Origin: Bacillota bacterium
GTDB taxonomy: Bacteria > Sysuimicrobiota > Sysuimicrobiia > Sysuimicrobiales > Segetimicrobiaceae
Length of the DNA: 64,000 bases
Assembly: GCA_021324975.1 (NCBI GenBank)
Contig: JAJPIA010000066.1
Location: forward strand, 1 to 64,000
Reading direction: 5' to 3'
The notes beneath the pieces are model-generated. The model did not search any database. It had not been told where the DNA came from and saw only the letters and a program-made list of their open reading frames with translations. How positions within the stretch are numbered: position 1 is the first letter of the stretch; every line of letters begins with the position of its first letter. Below are positions 17,547-25,940 of the stretch, piece by piece. Both the position numbers and the translations under genes were made by a program.

Positions 17547-19082
17547 CTACCGCGTGACGGACGCGTTTTCGAGGATGATGAGCTCGTCGGCGCGCGGCGT
17601 CCAAACGAGCCGCTTGTTCACGCCGTAGTAGTCGGTCTGCTTGTAGAGAAAGATGAGCGGCGCGTCGTCGTGCACGATCTCCTGCAGTCGATACAGGATG
17701 CGGGTCCGCTGGCCCGCGTCGACCGTGTGATTGAGCGCGTCGTACTGCTTCTCAAACTCCGCGTTGTTCCAAAAGGTCGGATTATAGCCGAAATCCTTCT
17801 CCACGTAGCGGATTTCGTCCTGACCGTCGAACGACGACCCGAGGCCCAACAGGTACATGTCGGCGGGGTTGACGTCCTCGAACATCTTCTTGGAATACAC
17901 CGGCCACGCCAGCGGGTTCACCTTGACCTGGACACCGACCGCCTGGAGGTACGACGCCGTCGCCTCGGCGATCTCCTTGTCGCTGATGTACCGCCCCACC
18001 GGCGTGTCGAGCGTCACGCTGAACGGCTGTCCGTCTTTCACGAGCGCGCCGTTCTGAGGCTTCCACCCCGCCTCAGCCAGGAGCGCCTTGGCCTTGGTTG
18101 GATCGTAGGGGTATGCCTTGACCGCCGGATCGGCATACGCGTTGACCAGCGTCGCCATCCGGCGGCCCTTCCCGCTGAGGATCGACTTCAAGATGGCGTC
18201 GACATCCACGGCGTAGTTCATGGCCTGGCGCACGCGAACGTCGTTGAACGGCGGACGGTCCGTGCGCATCCCGATGAAGATGTCGCGGCCCCCTTCGACC
18301 GTCTTCACGCCGGCAATGGGGCTCGCGTTGATGCGGTTGATCTGATCCGGGGGCACGTTTGCGATGATATCGGCTGCCCCGGACAGGAGATCCGCAACAC
18401 GCGTCCCGGCCTCCGGCACGGGGCGGAACACGATGGTCCGGATCGCCGGCTTCGGTCCCCAGTAGTTGGGGTTCGCCGACACCGTGACGTGGTCGTCGTG
18501 CACCCACTCCTTGAAGACATACGGCCCGGTGCCCACCGGGTGGAGCGCAGCCTGCGCCTCGGTCGTACTGCTGTAATACTTCGGCGCCATCATGTAGAAG
18601 TAGACGAGCCACTCCAGCATCAGCGGCGACGGCTCTTTCGTCACGATGTTCACCGTATAGTCGTCGACGATGTCGACGCGATCGTACTTGACAAACCCCT
18701 TGAGAAAGCTCGGTGCCTTGAGCGCGGGATCATACAGCCGGTTGATGGTGTAGCGCACGGCTTCGGCCGTGAACGGCTCCCCGTCATGAAACCGGACGCC
18801 CTTTCGCAGCTTGAACTGCCACACGGTGGGGCTCACGGCGCGCCAGCTCACGGCCAGCCGCGGCTCGTAGTGCATCCGGCTGTCGCGTGTGACCAGCGTT
18901 TCGAACATCGTGAGCATCACGTTGTCGCTGAACCGCGCCTGCGTGAACATCGGGTCCAGGCTCTCCACGTCGGTCCCCTGGTCGACGACAACCTGCGGCC
19001 GCGCCTGAGCCCGCGCCGACGGTGCGCCCGCGACACCGAAGCAGAGTGTCACCGCCAGCCAGAGTGCCAGCCCATGCCGCAT
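17547..19082 (-). CDS. Family-5 ABC substrate-binding protein
   Basis: 511 residues with a Sec signal peptide (residues 1-26, LALWLAVTLCFGVAGAPSARAQA). SBP_bac_5 pattern: VDQGTDVESLDPMFTQ, FKLRKGVRFHDGEPFTAEAV, HPVGTGPYVFKEWVHDDHVT, DVRVRQAMNYAVDVDAIL and the C-terminal GVNKRLVWTPRADE. ATG at 19082 with AAGGGGG upstream. It is the receptor of the DppB/DppC pair that follows it. It lies 84 bases after the GntR gene and is probably in the same transcript. Confidence 0.93.
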   Translation of the reverse strand: MRHGLALWLAVTLCFGVAGAPSARAQARPQVVVDQGTDVESLDPMFTQARFSDNVMLTMFETLVTRDSRMHYEPRLAVSWRAVSPTVWQFKLRKGVRFHDGEPFTAEAVRYTINRLYDPALKAPSFLKGFVKYDRVDIVDDYTVNIVTKEPSPLMLEWLVYFYMMAPKYYSSTTEAQAALHPVGTGPYVFKEWVHDDHVTVSANPNYWGPKPAIRTIVFRPVPEAGTRVADLLSGAADIIANVPPDQINRINASPIAGVKTVEGGRDIFIGMRTDRPPFNDVRVRQAMNYAVDVDAILKSILSGKGRRMATLVNAYADPAVKAYPYDPTKAKALLAEAGWKPQNGALVKDGQPFSVTLDTPVGRYISDKEIAEATASYLQAVGVQVKVNPLAWPVYSKKMFEDVNPADMYLLGLGSSFDGQDEIRYVEKDFGYNPTFWNNAEFEKQYDALNHTVDAGQRTRILYRLQEIVHDDAPLIFLYKQTDYYGVNKRLVWTPRADELIILENASVTR

Positions 19083-19166
19083 GCGTCGCTTCCCCCTTTT
19101 TCGCCGTCCCCGTCGGCCGCTCCCGAGGGGACGGCGACCGTGACCGCTGTTCTCGCAAACGGCGGG

Positions 19167-19871
19167 CTACGCTTCCCGCCGCGCGGCGTCGCCCGCGCCG
19201 AGGAGCTCCAGCAACCGCGTATCGACCCGTTCGGCGTTGGCTTCGAGGTACCGGCGCAGCTCTTCCCAGCCCGCGTGCTCGACCAGGTCCACGATGGTCG
19301 CGTGGTGTTCGACGACGGCGGGCAGGGACGCGTAGGTGCGTTGCGCATACTCGCGGACGAGGAGATAGCACTGTGCCTTCAACCCCTGCCAGAGCCGGCT
19401 GAGGCGCCGGTGACCCGCAAACGCGTACAGCGTATCGTTGAACGCCAGATCCGCGTGCGCCACTCCGGAGGCGTCCCCGCGCTCGGCCGCGGCGCGCATC
19501 TCGCGCACGGCTTCCTTGAACCTGGCCAGGAGGGGGTCAGAGACATGCTCCTTGACGAGCCGGAGGGCCAGCCGCTCAGTGAAGGCGAGAATGCTGTAGA
19601 TCTCGTAGGCGTCCCGCTCCGTGAGGAGCGGTACGGTCGCGCCGCGGTGGGGGGCCAGCACGAGGAGGCCTTGTTCCGCCAACTCGCGGAACGCTTCCCG
19701 CACGGGGCCCCTGCTCACGCCCAGCTCGCGCGACAGGTTGGCCTCGATCACCCTGTCCCCCGGCGCCAATCGGCCGGTCACGACCGCTTCGATAATGGCT
19801 TCGCGCACTCCGTCGACCAGGGAGCGTCTGGATAGTTTGCGTCCCGATTGGGTGGCGATCGATGTGCTCAT
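19167..19871 (-). CDS. GntR-family regulator with FCD domain
   Basis: 234 residues. The winged helix occupies about residues 12-78, with GRLAPGDRVIEANLSRELGVSRGPVREAFRELAEQG split over the recognition region (LSRELGVSRGPVREAF). The FCD effector domain is about 85-220. In most FCD proteins the first metal-ligand region reads D...FH....AGN; here it is DLAFNDTLYAFAGH, so the usual His is Asn and the usual Asn is His. It lies at the head of the 19871-8311 operon and beside a divergent transporter operon, with a perfect inverted repeat in the gap. It is likely an autoregulator sensing the imported substrate. Confidence 0.92.
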   Translation of the reverse strand: MSTSIATQSGRKLSRRSLVDGVREAIIEAVVTGRLAPGDRVIEANLSRELGVSRGPVREAFRELAEQGLLVLAPHRGATVPLLTERDAYEIYSILAFTERLALRLVKEHVSDPLLARFKEAVREMRAAAERGDASGVAHADLAFNDTLYAFAGHRRLSRLWQGLKAQCYLLVREYAQRTYASLPAVVEHHATIVDLVEHAGWEELRRYLEANAERVDTRLLELLGAGDAARREA

Positions 19872-19906
19872 ATCATTAAATGAAGCCCGCTTGGAGATTA
19901 TTTCTT

Positions 19907-19935
19907 TTCATAACACCGCATTGTATGATTGTCAA
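19907..19935 (-). promoter_or_regulatory. Predicted sigma-70-type promoter of the gntR operon
   Basis: On the minus strand, a perfect TTGACA (19935-19930) is followed after 17 bases by TATGAA (19912-19907). Transcription would begin near 19900, leaving about 29 bases before the gntR ATG (19871). The -35 box lies inside the loop of the 19921-19953 inverted repeat, so a bound repressor would block it. Confidence 0.55.
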
Positions 19936-19953
19936 CAATTGGCAATCATACAA
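19921..19953. promoter_or_regulatory. Perfect inverted repeat, candidate GntR operator
   Basis: TTGTATGATTG (19921-19931) and CAATCATACAA (19943-19953) are exact reverse complements, 11 bases each, separated by 11 bases. The site is AT-rich against a GC-rich background. It lies midway between gntR (start 19871) and the divergent binding-protein gene (start 20008). FCD-type GntR regulators commonly bind GTAT..ATAC-containing palindromes, which fits. It probably controls both transcription units. Confidence 0.75.
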
Positions 19954-20007
19954 AATGCGGGGTCGTCCTCGCGGGCAGCTTCAGACGCCCGCAAATGGAG
20001 GTGCGCC

Positions 20008-21507
20008 ATGTGGGTGCGTCGGCTCACGTTCGTTCTCATTGCCGTCATCGCGATGCCGGCTGCGGCGAGGATTCCGTCGCTTGCGGCCGCGGCTCCCGCC
20101 GTGACCGTGGCGCAAGGAACCGAACCGGCGAGCCTGGACGCGTTTCAGGAGATCTCGCGCTCAGGGTACAACGTGACGCTTCACGTGTACGACCCCCTGT
20201 TCATGCGGAGCGAGAACGGCGCGATCGTCCCCATGCTGGCCACGGGCTACAAGATCGTCAGCCCCACGACGTGGCAGTTCTCGCTGCGCCGGGGCGTCCG
20301 CTTTCACAACGGTGAGCCGTTCGATGCCAACGCCGTCAAGTTCACGTTCGACCACGATCTGCTCAAAGAGTCTGCGCAGAACTACCTCCTGAACGGCGTC
20401 AAGGAGGTCCGCGTCATCGATCCGTACACGGTCCAGGTCATCACGGCGGACCCCATGCCGCTGCTCCTCTTCAACCTCACGCTCGTCGGGATCATGCCGC
20501 CGCGCTACTATCAGGCCCAGGGTGCGAGCTTCGTCGCCACCCACCCGGTCGGAACCGGGCCCTATCGGTTCCAGTCGTGGGTCAAGGACGATCGGTTGAC
20601 GTTGACCGCCAACCCCGCGTACTGGGGAGGCGCGCCCCGCATTCGCACGCTGGTATTTCGCCTCATCCCCGACGCCTCGGCGCGCGTGGCCGCGCTGCGA
20701 ACCGGTGAAGCCGACATCATCACGGACTTCCCGCCGGACCTCGCGAGCAGCGTGCAAGGCAGCCCGCAGATCCAGGTCGAGACGACCAAGGGCACCCGGT
20801 CCATCAATATCATGCTCGACACCGGGGCGGGCCCGCTCCGCGACAAGCGCGTGCGGCAGGCGCTGAACTACGCCGTCGACAAGGAGACGATCGTCAAGAA
20901 GCTGCTCGGCGGATTCGGCACGGTCGAAGCGACGCTCGTGCCCGCGACCTATCTTGGGGTCAACCCGCTTCTCAAGCCGTACCCCTACGACCCCGCGAAA
21001 GCCAAGAGCCTCTTGGCGGAGGCCGGCTATCCCAACGGCTTCTCGACCGTCTTCCAGTCGCCCCGGGGGCGGTACCTTGCCGATGCCGAAGTGTCGCAGG
21101 CCGCCGTCGGCTATCTCAAGGCCGTTGGCGTCAACGCCGAGCTCCGGTACTTCGAGTGGGGCAACTACGTGAACATGTACTTCAAGCACCAGCTCGGCCC
21201 GATCTTCCTGATCGGTTCGGCGTCCGCCGCCTTGGACGCCGGCGACGCGCTCGAAAACGTGTCGTGCGGGGTGTGGGACTCGTGGTATTGCAACCCGGGG
21301 ATTCAGGCGCGGTACCTCAAGGCTCGGTCGACGCTGGACCCCGCCCGCCGCGCCGGGTTGTACCGTGAGATTCAGCCGCTGATCTTCGACGAGGCTCCCA
21401 CGATCTTCATGTATACGCAACAGGGCATCTACGGCGTCAACAAGCGGCTGGACTGGACGCCGAGGGCGGACGAGACATTGTGGCTGGCGAAAGCCGCGGT
21501 GAAGTAG
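20008..21507 (+). CDS. Family-5 ABC substrate-binding protein
   Basis: 499 residues. Signal peptide residues 1-30 (VRRLTFVLIAVIAMPAAAR). Mature part: VAQGTEPASLDAFQEIS, FSLRRGVRFHNGEPFDANAV, HPVGTGPYRFQSWVKDDRLT, KRVRQALNYAVDKETIV and GVNKRLDWTPRADETLW. ATG at 20008 is chosen because GGAGGT lies 6-7 bases upstream and a signal peptide follows. It shares its C-terminal signature with the divergent receptor at 17547-19082, so the two are probably related duplicates. It heads the plus-strand transporter operon. Confidence 0.93.
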   Translation: MWVRRLTFVLIAVIAMPAAARIPSLAAAAPAVTVAQGTEPASLDAFQEISRSGYNVTLHVYDPLFMRSENGAIVPMLATGYKIVSPTTWQFSLRRGVRFHNGEPFDANAVKFTFDHDLLKESAQNYLLNGVKEVRVIDPYTVQVITADPMPLLLFNLTLVGIMPPRYYQAQGASFVATHPVGTGPYRFQSWVKDDRLTLTANPAYWGGAPRIRTLVFRLIPDASARVAALRTGEADIITDFPPDLASSVQGSPQIQVETTKGTRSINIMLDTGAGPLRDKRVRQALNYAVDKETIVKKLLGGFGTVEATLVPATYLGVNPLLKPYPYDPAKAKSLLAEAGYPNGFSTVFQSPRGRYLADAEVSQAAVGYLKAVGVNAELRYFEWGNYVNMYFKHQLGPIFLIGSASAALDAGDALENVSCGVWDSWYCNPGIQARYLKARSTLDPARRAGLYREIQPLIFDEAPTIFMYTQQGIYGVNKRLDWTPRADETLWLAKAAVK

Positions 21508-21535
21508 CGGGCGCGACGGCGGGACCGGAAGGCAC

Positions 21536-22453
21536 GTGCAGCGCTACATCGCCCGCCGGCTCGTCCAGGCGGCCGTGGTGCTCGCCGGCACCTCGGTGCT
21601 GGTGTTCGTGTTGACTCACGTCATCGGCGACCCGGTCGCGCTGCTGCTCCCGTTTCAGGCGAGTCAGGAACAGCTCGCCGCCGTCCGGCACGCGCTGGGC
21701 CTAGACCGGCCCCTCTGGTTTCAATATGTCGCGTTCGTGCGGGGAGCGCTCCACGGAGATCTGGGGCTCTCGGTACGGCAGCACGTGCCCGCGCTCGCCC
21801 TGGTGCTGGAGCGCGTCCCGGCAACCGCGGAATTGGCTCTGACCGCGCTCAGCCTGGCGGTCGGCCTGTCCGTCCCGCTCGGGATCCTCGCCGCGCTGCG
21901 CCGGCGCACGTTCATCGACCGGGCGGCGCTGCTATTCACGATCATCGGGCAGTCGATGCCGACCTTTTGGCTGGGGCTGCTCGCGATTCTGGTGTTTGGC
22001 GTGACCCTGCGGTGGTTGCCCACGGGCGGGATGGGCGGATGGGCGCACCTGCTCCTGCCGGCGACCGTCCTGGGCGTGTTTTCCGCCGCCGGCATCACGC
22101 GGCTTACGCGCGCGTCCGTGCTCGACGTCGTCGCGGAAGACTACCTGCGCACCGCCCGATCGAAAGGATTGCGGGAGACGGCCGTCATCGGGCGGCACAT
22201 GCTCCGGAACGCCGCGCTTCCCGTGGTCACCTGGATCGGATTGGAACTCGGAACGCTCCTGGGCGGGGCGGCGGTTGCGGAGACCGTGTTCTCGTGGCCC
22301 GGGATGGGCCGCCTCGCCGTGCAGGCGATCTTCGCGCGAGACTTCCCGGTGGTGCAGGCGACCGTGCTGTTCGCCGCCGCGGTTTTTGTCCTGGCGACAC
22401 TGTTGACCGACTTGCTGTACGCATGGCTGGATCCTCGAATCCGTTACGGTTGA
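21536..22453 (+). CDS. Dpp/Opp-type ABC transporter permease (DppB family)
   Basis: 305 residues, six membrane segments. It opens RYIARRLVQAAVVLAGTSVLV and has VIGDPVALLLP, GQSMPTFWLGLLAILVFG, the EAA loop with SKGLRETAVIGRHMLRNAALP (partly quoted), and ends AWLDPRIRYG. GTG at 21536 has GGAAGG 3 bases upstream. It overlaps the following dppC by 31 bases, indicating tight coupling. Confidence 0.94.
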   Translation: MQRYIARRLVQAAVVLAGTSVLVFVLTHVIGDPVALLLPFQASQEQLAAVRHALGLDRPLWFQYVAFVRGALHGDLGLSVRQHVPALALVLERVPATAELALTALSLAVGLSVPLGILAALRRRTFIDRAALLFTIIGQSMPTFWLGLLAILVFGVTLRWLPTGGMGGWAHLLLPATVLGVFSAAGITRLTRASVLDVVAEDYLRTARSKGLRETAVIGRHMLRNAALPVVTWIGLELGTLLGGAAVAETVFSWPGMGRLAVQAIFARDFPVVQATVLFAAAVFVLATLLTDLLYAWLDPRIRYG

Positions 22454-23346
22454 CAGAGGTCCGTCGCCCCGGTGGGTCACCCACGCTCGTGGTGTCCGGG
22501 AGGCGCGCCGTGTCGTGGCTGCGGCGCGATCCCGGCGCCGCCGCGGGAGCATTGGTGCTCGCGCTCGCCTGCGCGTCCGCGCTCCTCGCCCCGCATGTGG
22601 CTCCGGCGGACCCCGGCATCCAGGACATCGTGAATCGCCTCGCGCCGCCGCTGTCCAGGAGCGCCGGGGGCGTGTATTGGCTCGGGACGGATCAGCTTGG
22701 ACGGGACATCCTCAGCCGCGTCGTGTACGGAGCCCGCGTGTCGCTCACGGTGGGGCTGACCGCGGTGGCGCTGTCCGCGGCCGTCGGCACGTTGATCGGC
22801 GTTCTCAGCGGCTACTGCGGTCGCCTCTGGGACGATCTGTTGATGCGCATCACGGATGTTCAGTTGGCCTTCCCTTCCATTCTGCTGAGCCTGGCCATTG
22901 TCGCCGTGCTCGGGGCCGGCGTGCGGAACCTGATCGCGGTCCTCGCCTTCTCGGGATGGGTAGGGTACGCGCGGGTAGCCAGAAGCAGTGTCCTGGGCAT
23001 GCGCCGGCGCGAATTCGTCGAGGCGGCGCGGGCGCTGGGAGCCTCGCACCCCCGCATCCTGCGACGTCACATTTTGCCGGGCGTGCTGCCGTCCATGCTG
23101 ACGATCGCGAGCTTTTCCCTGGGCGGGATGATTACCGCCGAAGCGGCCCTGACCTTTCTCGGCCTCGGCGTGCCCGCGTCGCTCCCGAGCTGGGGCGGGA
23201 TGCTCACCGACGGCGCTCAGTACATGGCCGTCGCCTGGTGGCTCGCAACCTTCCCCGGTGCGGCCATCATGCTGACGGTCCTGGCGACCAATCTCATCGG
23301 CGATTGGCTGCGCGACGCCCTCGATCCGCGCGCCGCCGGGACATGA
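22423..23346 (+). CDS. Dpp/Opp-type ABC transporter permease (DppC family)
   Basis: 307 residues from ATG 22423, inside the end of dppB. It contains YWLGTDQLGRDILSRVVYG, DVQLAFPSILLSLAI, the EAA-type segment AARALGASHPRILRRHILPG, FLGLGVPASLPSWGGML and the C-terminal NLIGDWLRDALDPRAAG. The long upstream open frame is a shadow of dppB. Its stop overlaps the next gene region. It partners the preceding DppB; no ATPase gene accompanies the set. Confidence 0.93.
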   Translation: MAGSSNPLRLTEVRRPGGSPTLVVSGRRAVSWLRRDPGAAAGALVLALACASALLAPHVAPADPGIQDIVNRLAPPLSRSAGGVYWLGTDQLGRDILSRVVYGARVSLTVGLTAVALSAAVGTLIGVLSGYCGRLWDDLLMRITDVQLAFPSILLSLAIVAVLGAGVRNLIAVLAFSGWVGYARVARSSVLGMRRREFVEAARALGASHPRILRRHILPGVLPSMLTIASFSLGGMITAEAALTFLGLGVPASLPSWGGMLTDGAQYMAVAWWLATFPGAAIMLTVLATNLIGDWLRDALDPRAAGT

Positions 23347-23366
23347 CGAGCTTGAGGAGGACCACG

Positions 23367-24566
23367 GTGCTCACGATCAACGGCTGCCGCATCATTTCAT
23401 TGGACGGCCCGGTGATCGAACAGGGGTCCATCGAGGTCGACGGCACACGGATCCGCGCCGTCCGGGGCCGTGCTGCCGCCCATCCAGAGGGCGAGGTGCT
23501 GGACGCCAGCGGGCTGACGGCGATCCCCGGGATGGGGCAGATGCACGGGCACATCACCGCATACATGCATACGATGGATACCGCCCCCGTGAACGCGCAA
23601 CCCGCTACGCTGAAGGCGATTCAGGCCACCGCGTTCGCGCGGAACGCCCTTGGGGCCGGGATCACCATGTGGCGCGACATCGGGGGCCACGCGCACGTCG
23701 ACATCCAGTTGAAGAGAGCCATCAACCACGGACTCGTTCCCGGCCCTCGCATGCTCGTGTGCGGCCGCTGGCTCGGCCGGAGCGGTGGGCACGGGAGCGG
23801 CTTGAGCGAGCCGGCGGACGGCACCCGGGCGCTCCGTCGCGCCGTGCGGGAGCAAATCGTCGCCGGGGCGGATGGGATCAAGCTCATCGCCAGCGGCGGC
23901 GTGATGGAAGCGTCCGAGGATCCATTCGCGATGGAATACACGGAAGAGGAGCTCTCCGCGGCGGTCGATGAAGCCCGGCGCGCGGGGCGGTGGGTCACCG
24001 TCCACTCTCACCCGGCACCCGCCACGCGCGCGGCAATCCGGGCGGGAGCGCGTTCGATCGAGCACGCGACGGAACTGCCGGATGACGTCGTCGACCTCCT
24101 GATCAGCCGCGGCGTGTACATCGTGCCGACCTTTGCGGCGTACTGGAAGCTGTCGCGCGAAGGAGCGGAAATCGGGCTCGATCCCGCGCTGGTAAAGATC
24201 GCCTCGCGCGTTTGGGACCGGAAGATCGAGTACTTCATGAGGGCCGCGCGCGCCGGCGTGAAGTACGCCGCCGGTACGGACACCGGGGCCCCGCGGGTCT
24301 GGCATCACGAGATCGCGCTCGAGCTCGAGCTCATGGTGCGGGTTGGCGTGGCGCCCGAGCAGGCGCTGCGGGCGGCCACGGTCAACTGCGCGGAGCTGAT
24401 GGGTTGGGCGGATAGGCTCGGCACCCTCAGCCCGGGCAAGGACGCGGACATCGTGCTGGTGGACGGCCATCCGCTCGAGGACATCTCCGCGACGCGAAAG
24501 GTGCGCCATGTCTTCAAGGCCGGCCGGCATTACGCGCCGGAGCCCCCGGTGCCGCCGCTGCCGTGA
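23367..24566 (+). CDS. Metal-dependent amidohydrolase (imidazolonepropionase/prolidase-like)
   Basis: About 399 residues. The metal site is visible: HGH in GMGQMHGHITAYMH (about residue 62), the KLIASGGVMEASED segment supplying a Lys (about 172), His in VTVHSHPAPATRA, His in ARSIEHATEL, and Asp in AAGTDTGAP (about 305). The C-terminal domain has LSPGKDADIVLVDGHPLED. GTG at 23367 is preferred because AGGAGG (23355-23360) lies 6 bases upstream; ATG at 23343, overlapping the dppC stop as ATGA, is the alternative. It probably hydrolyses the compound imported by the transporter encoded just upstream. Confidence 0.88.
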   Translation: MLTINGCRIISLDGPVIEQGSIEVDGTRIRAVRGRAAAHPEGEVLDASGLTAIPGMGQMHGHITAYMHTMDTAPVNAQPATLKAIQATAFARNALGAGITMWRDIGGHAHVDIQLKRAINHGLVPGPRMLVCGRWLGRSGGHGSGLSEPADGTRALRRAVREQIVAGADGIKLIASGGVMEASEDPFAMEYTEEELSAAVDEARRAGRWVTVHSHPAPATRAAIRAGARSIEHATELPDDVVDLLISRGVYIVPTFAAYWKLSREGAEIGLDPALVKIASRVWDRKIEYFMRAARAGVKYAAGTDTGAPRVWHHEIALELELMVRVGVAPEQALRAATVNCAELMGWADRLGTLSPGKDADIVLVDGHPLEDISATRKVRHVFKAGRHYAPEPPVPPLP

Positions 24567-24630
24567 CCGCAGCGCACGAAGGGTTCGGCGGCCGCCGGCG
24601 AATTCTTACACCAGCCCTGAATCTTGCGAG

Positions 24631-24644
24631 CGGACCCCGGTCCG
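24631..24644. repeat. Short inverted repeat upstream of the small membrane-protein gene
   Basis: CGGACC (24631-24636) and GGTCCG (24639-24644) are perfect complements with a 2-base centre. The site is 25 bases upstream of the ATG at 24669. It could be a weak operator or chance in GC-rich DNA. Confidence 0.3.
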
Positions 24645-24668
24645 GTCAAACATGGGAGGGATGACGGC

Positions 24669-24908
24669 ATGAGGGAGTGGTGGGCGGCAAAACGCTACAA
24701 GATGGCCGCGGCGATTGCGTCGGCGACGGCGATTTTGTTCGCGATCCTGCCCCAGGATTGGATCGAGCAGCGGTTCGGCATCGATCCGGACGCCGGGAAT
24801 GGCTCACTCGAACGCTTCCTCGTGGCCCTTTGCCTGGCGGTCGCTGTGACCTTTGCCGGGGCCGCGATCATGCGCGTCTGGCAGCGCGTCCCGGCGCGCC
24901 GGCGCTAG
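24669..24908 (+). CDS. Small two-helix membrane protein of unknown function
   Basis: 79 residues. ATG at 24669 has GGGAGGG about 8 bases upstream. Two hydrophobic segments are predicted at about residues 10-25 (MAAAIASATAILFAIL) and 46-68 (FLVALCLAVAVTFAGAAIMRV), joined by an acidic loop with DWIEQRFGIDPDAG. The basic C-terminus (RRR) suggests the end faces the cytoplasm. No family recognised. It follows the amidohydrolase by about 100 bases on the same strand and may be a separate unit. Confidence 0.75.
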   Translation: MREWWAAKRYKMAAAIASATAILFAILPQDWIEQRFGIDPDAGNGSLERFLVALCLAVAVTFAGAAIMRVWQRVPARRR

Positions 24909-24963
24909 GACGGGGGCGGGGCGCGGCGAAACCGACGGAGGCGTTTCGCCGCGTCCCCGCGCT

Positions 24964-25797
24964 TCAGAGGGGAATTTCGAAGGGGCGCATCGTCACCGCA
25001 ACGCGACGGCTGGTCGCAATCAGCTCGCAGAGGTTGTTCACCTGCGCCTCGAGGATCAGCCGGCCCTTCTCCCGGGTCGCCAGCGTGGGGTCGCCGCTCG
25101 CGCCGGTCGGTCTCGACCGCGCCAGGAACTCCTGCGGCGTTGCCGGCGCCCAGGCGAAGTTGACGCCGGCGACCGCCGGGTCGACCGTGGCAAACCCGGC
25201 GAGGCTGAAGCGCCCGTCCACCGGGTGCACGGCCCGCTGCGCCTCGCGCATATTCACAAGATGACCATAGCTGTGCAGCATCTGCGACGTCTCGTCCTCG
25301 CAGGCGTGGCCGACGGCGCCCTCCTGCCCGGACGTGATCGCGCCGATCTCCACCCGGGCGCTCAGCGCGAGGTCGAACAGCATGACGTACCCGCCGGTGC
25401 GGTTGCGTACCTTGACCGCCGCGATCTCGATCGGCGGCAGGTTTGCCAGCCGGTGCCCGTTGACGATGAAGATCCGCCGAAACCCGTGATAGAAGAGGCT
25501 CTGGCACACGTCTTCGATGACGGCGGTGAGGGTCTCGGCCCGGAGCGTGATCGTGCCGGGATAGGCCATGTGGTGTGGCGTCCAACCGTACCATACGGGC
25601 GGCGCGACGAGGACGCCGGCCCTGAGGCCCGCCCCGAGCGCGACGGCGATCGCCTCCGCCGCATCCGTCATGACCGGCAGGTGGCGGGCATGCTGCTCCG
25701 TCGAGCCGACGGGCAGGAGTGCCACGTCGTCGCGCGCGAGGTACGCCTGGATCTCCGGCCACGAGCGCTCGTGCAGCCACGGAGTTTGGTCAGCCAT
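24964..25797 (-). CDS. Creatininase-family amidohydrolase
   Basis: 277 residues. The family core VALLPVGSTEQHARHLPVMTD is near residues 25-45, carrying the Glu, His and Asp metal ligands, although the usual EQHG reads EQHA. The second motif, usually NGHGGN, reads NGHRLAN; its His is kept. Other blocks: PPVWYGWTPHHMAYPGTI and a GHACEDETSQML segment. The family opens cyclic amides (creatinine, formamides, lactams). ATG at 25797 has GGGAGG 6 bases upstream. It diverges from hyuA/hyuB at 25941, so the two probably act on related ring amides. Confidence 0.87.
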   Translation of the reverse strand: MADQTPWLHERSWPEIQAYLARDDVALLPVGSTEQHARHLPVMTDAAEAIAVALGAGLRAGVLVAPPVWYGWTPHHMAYPGTITLRAETLTAVIEDVCQSLFYHGFRRIFIVNGHRLANLPPIEIAAVKVRNRTGGYVMLFDLALSARVEIGAITSGQEGAVGHACEDETSQMLHSYGHLVNMREAQRAVHPVDGRFSLAGFATVDPAVAGVNFAWAPATPQEFLARSRPTGASGDPTLATREKGRLILEAQVNNLCELIATSRRVAVTMRPFEIPL

Positions 25798-25940
25798 ACC
25801 GACGCCTCCCTCGCATGTGTGCCGTCTGCTCGGCGCGCGCGCCCGGTTGGCGACGCGGGCATCGCGCGCGTCACGCCAGCGCCCGGGTTCAGACGCCGCC
25901 GGTCCCGTGTGGCTTCGGCGGTCCATTACCTGGTCCCTAG

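Noticed and set aside
22515-23366. Long N-terminal extension of the amidohydrolase frame
   Set aside because: This part overlaps dppC in another frame and is low-complexity Arg-rich; AGGAGG before GTG 23367 marks the likely start.
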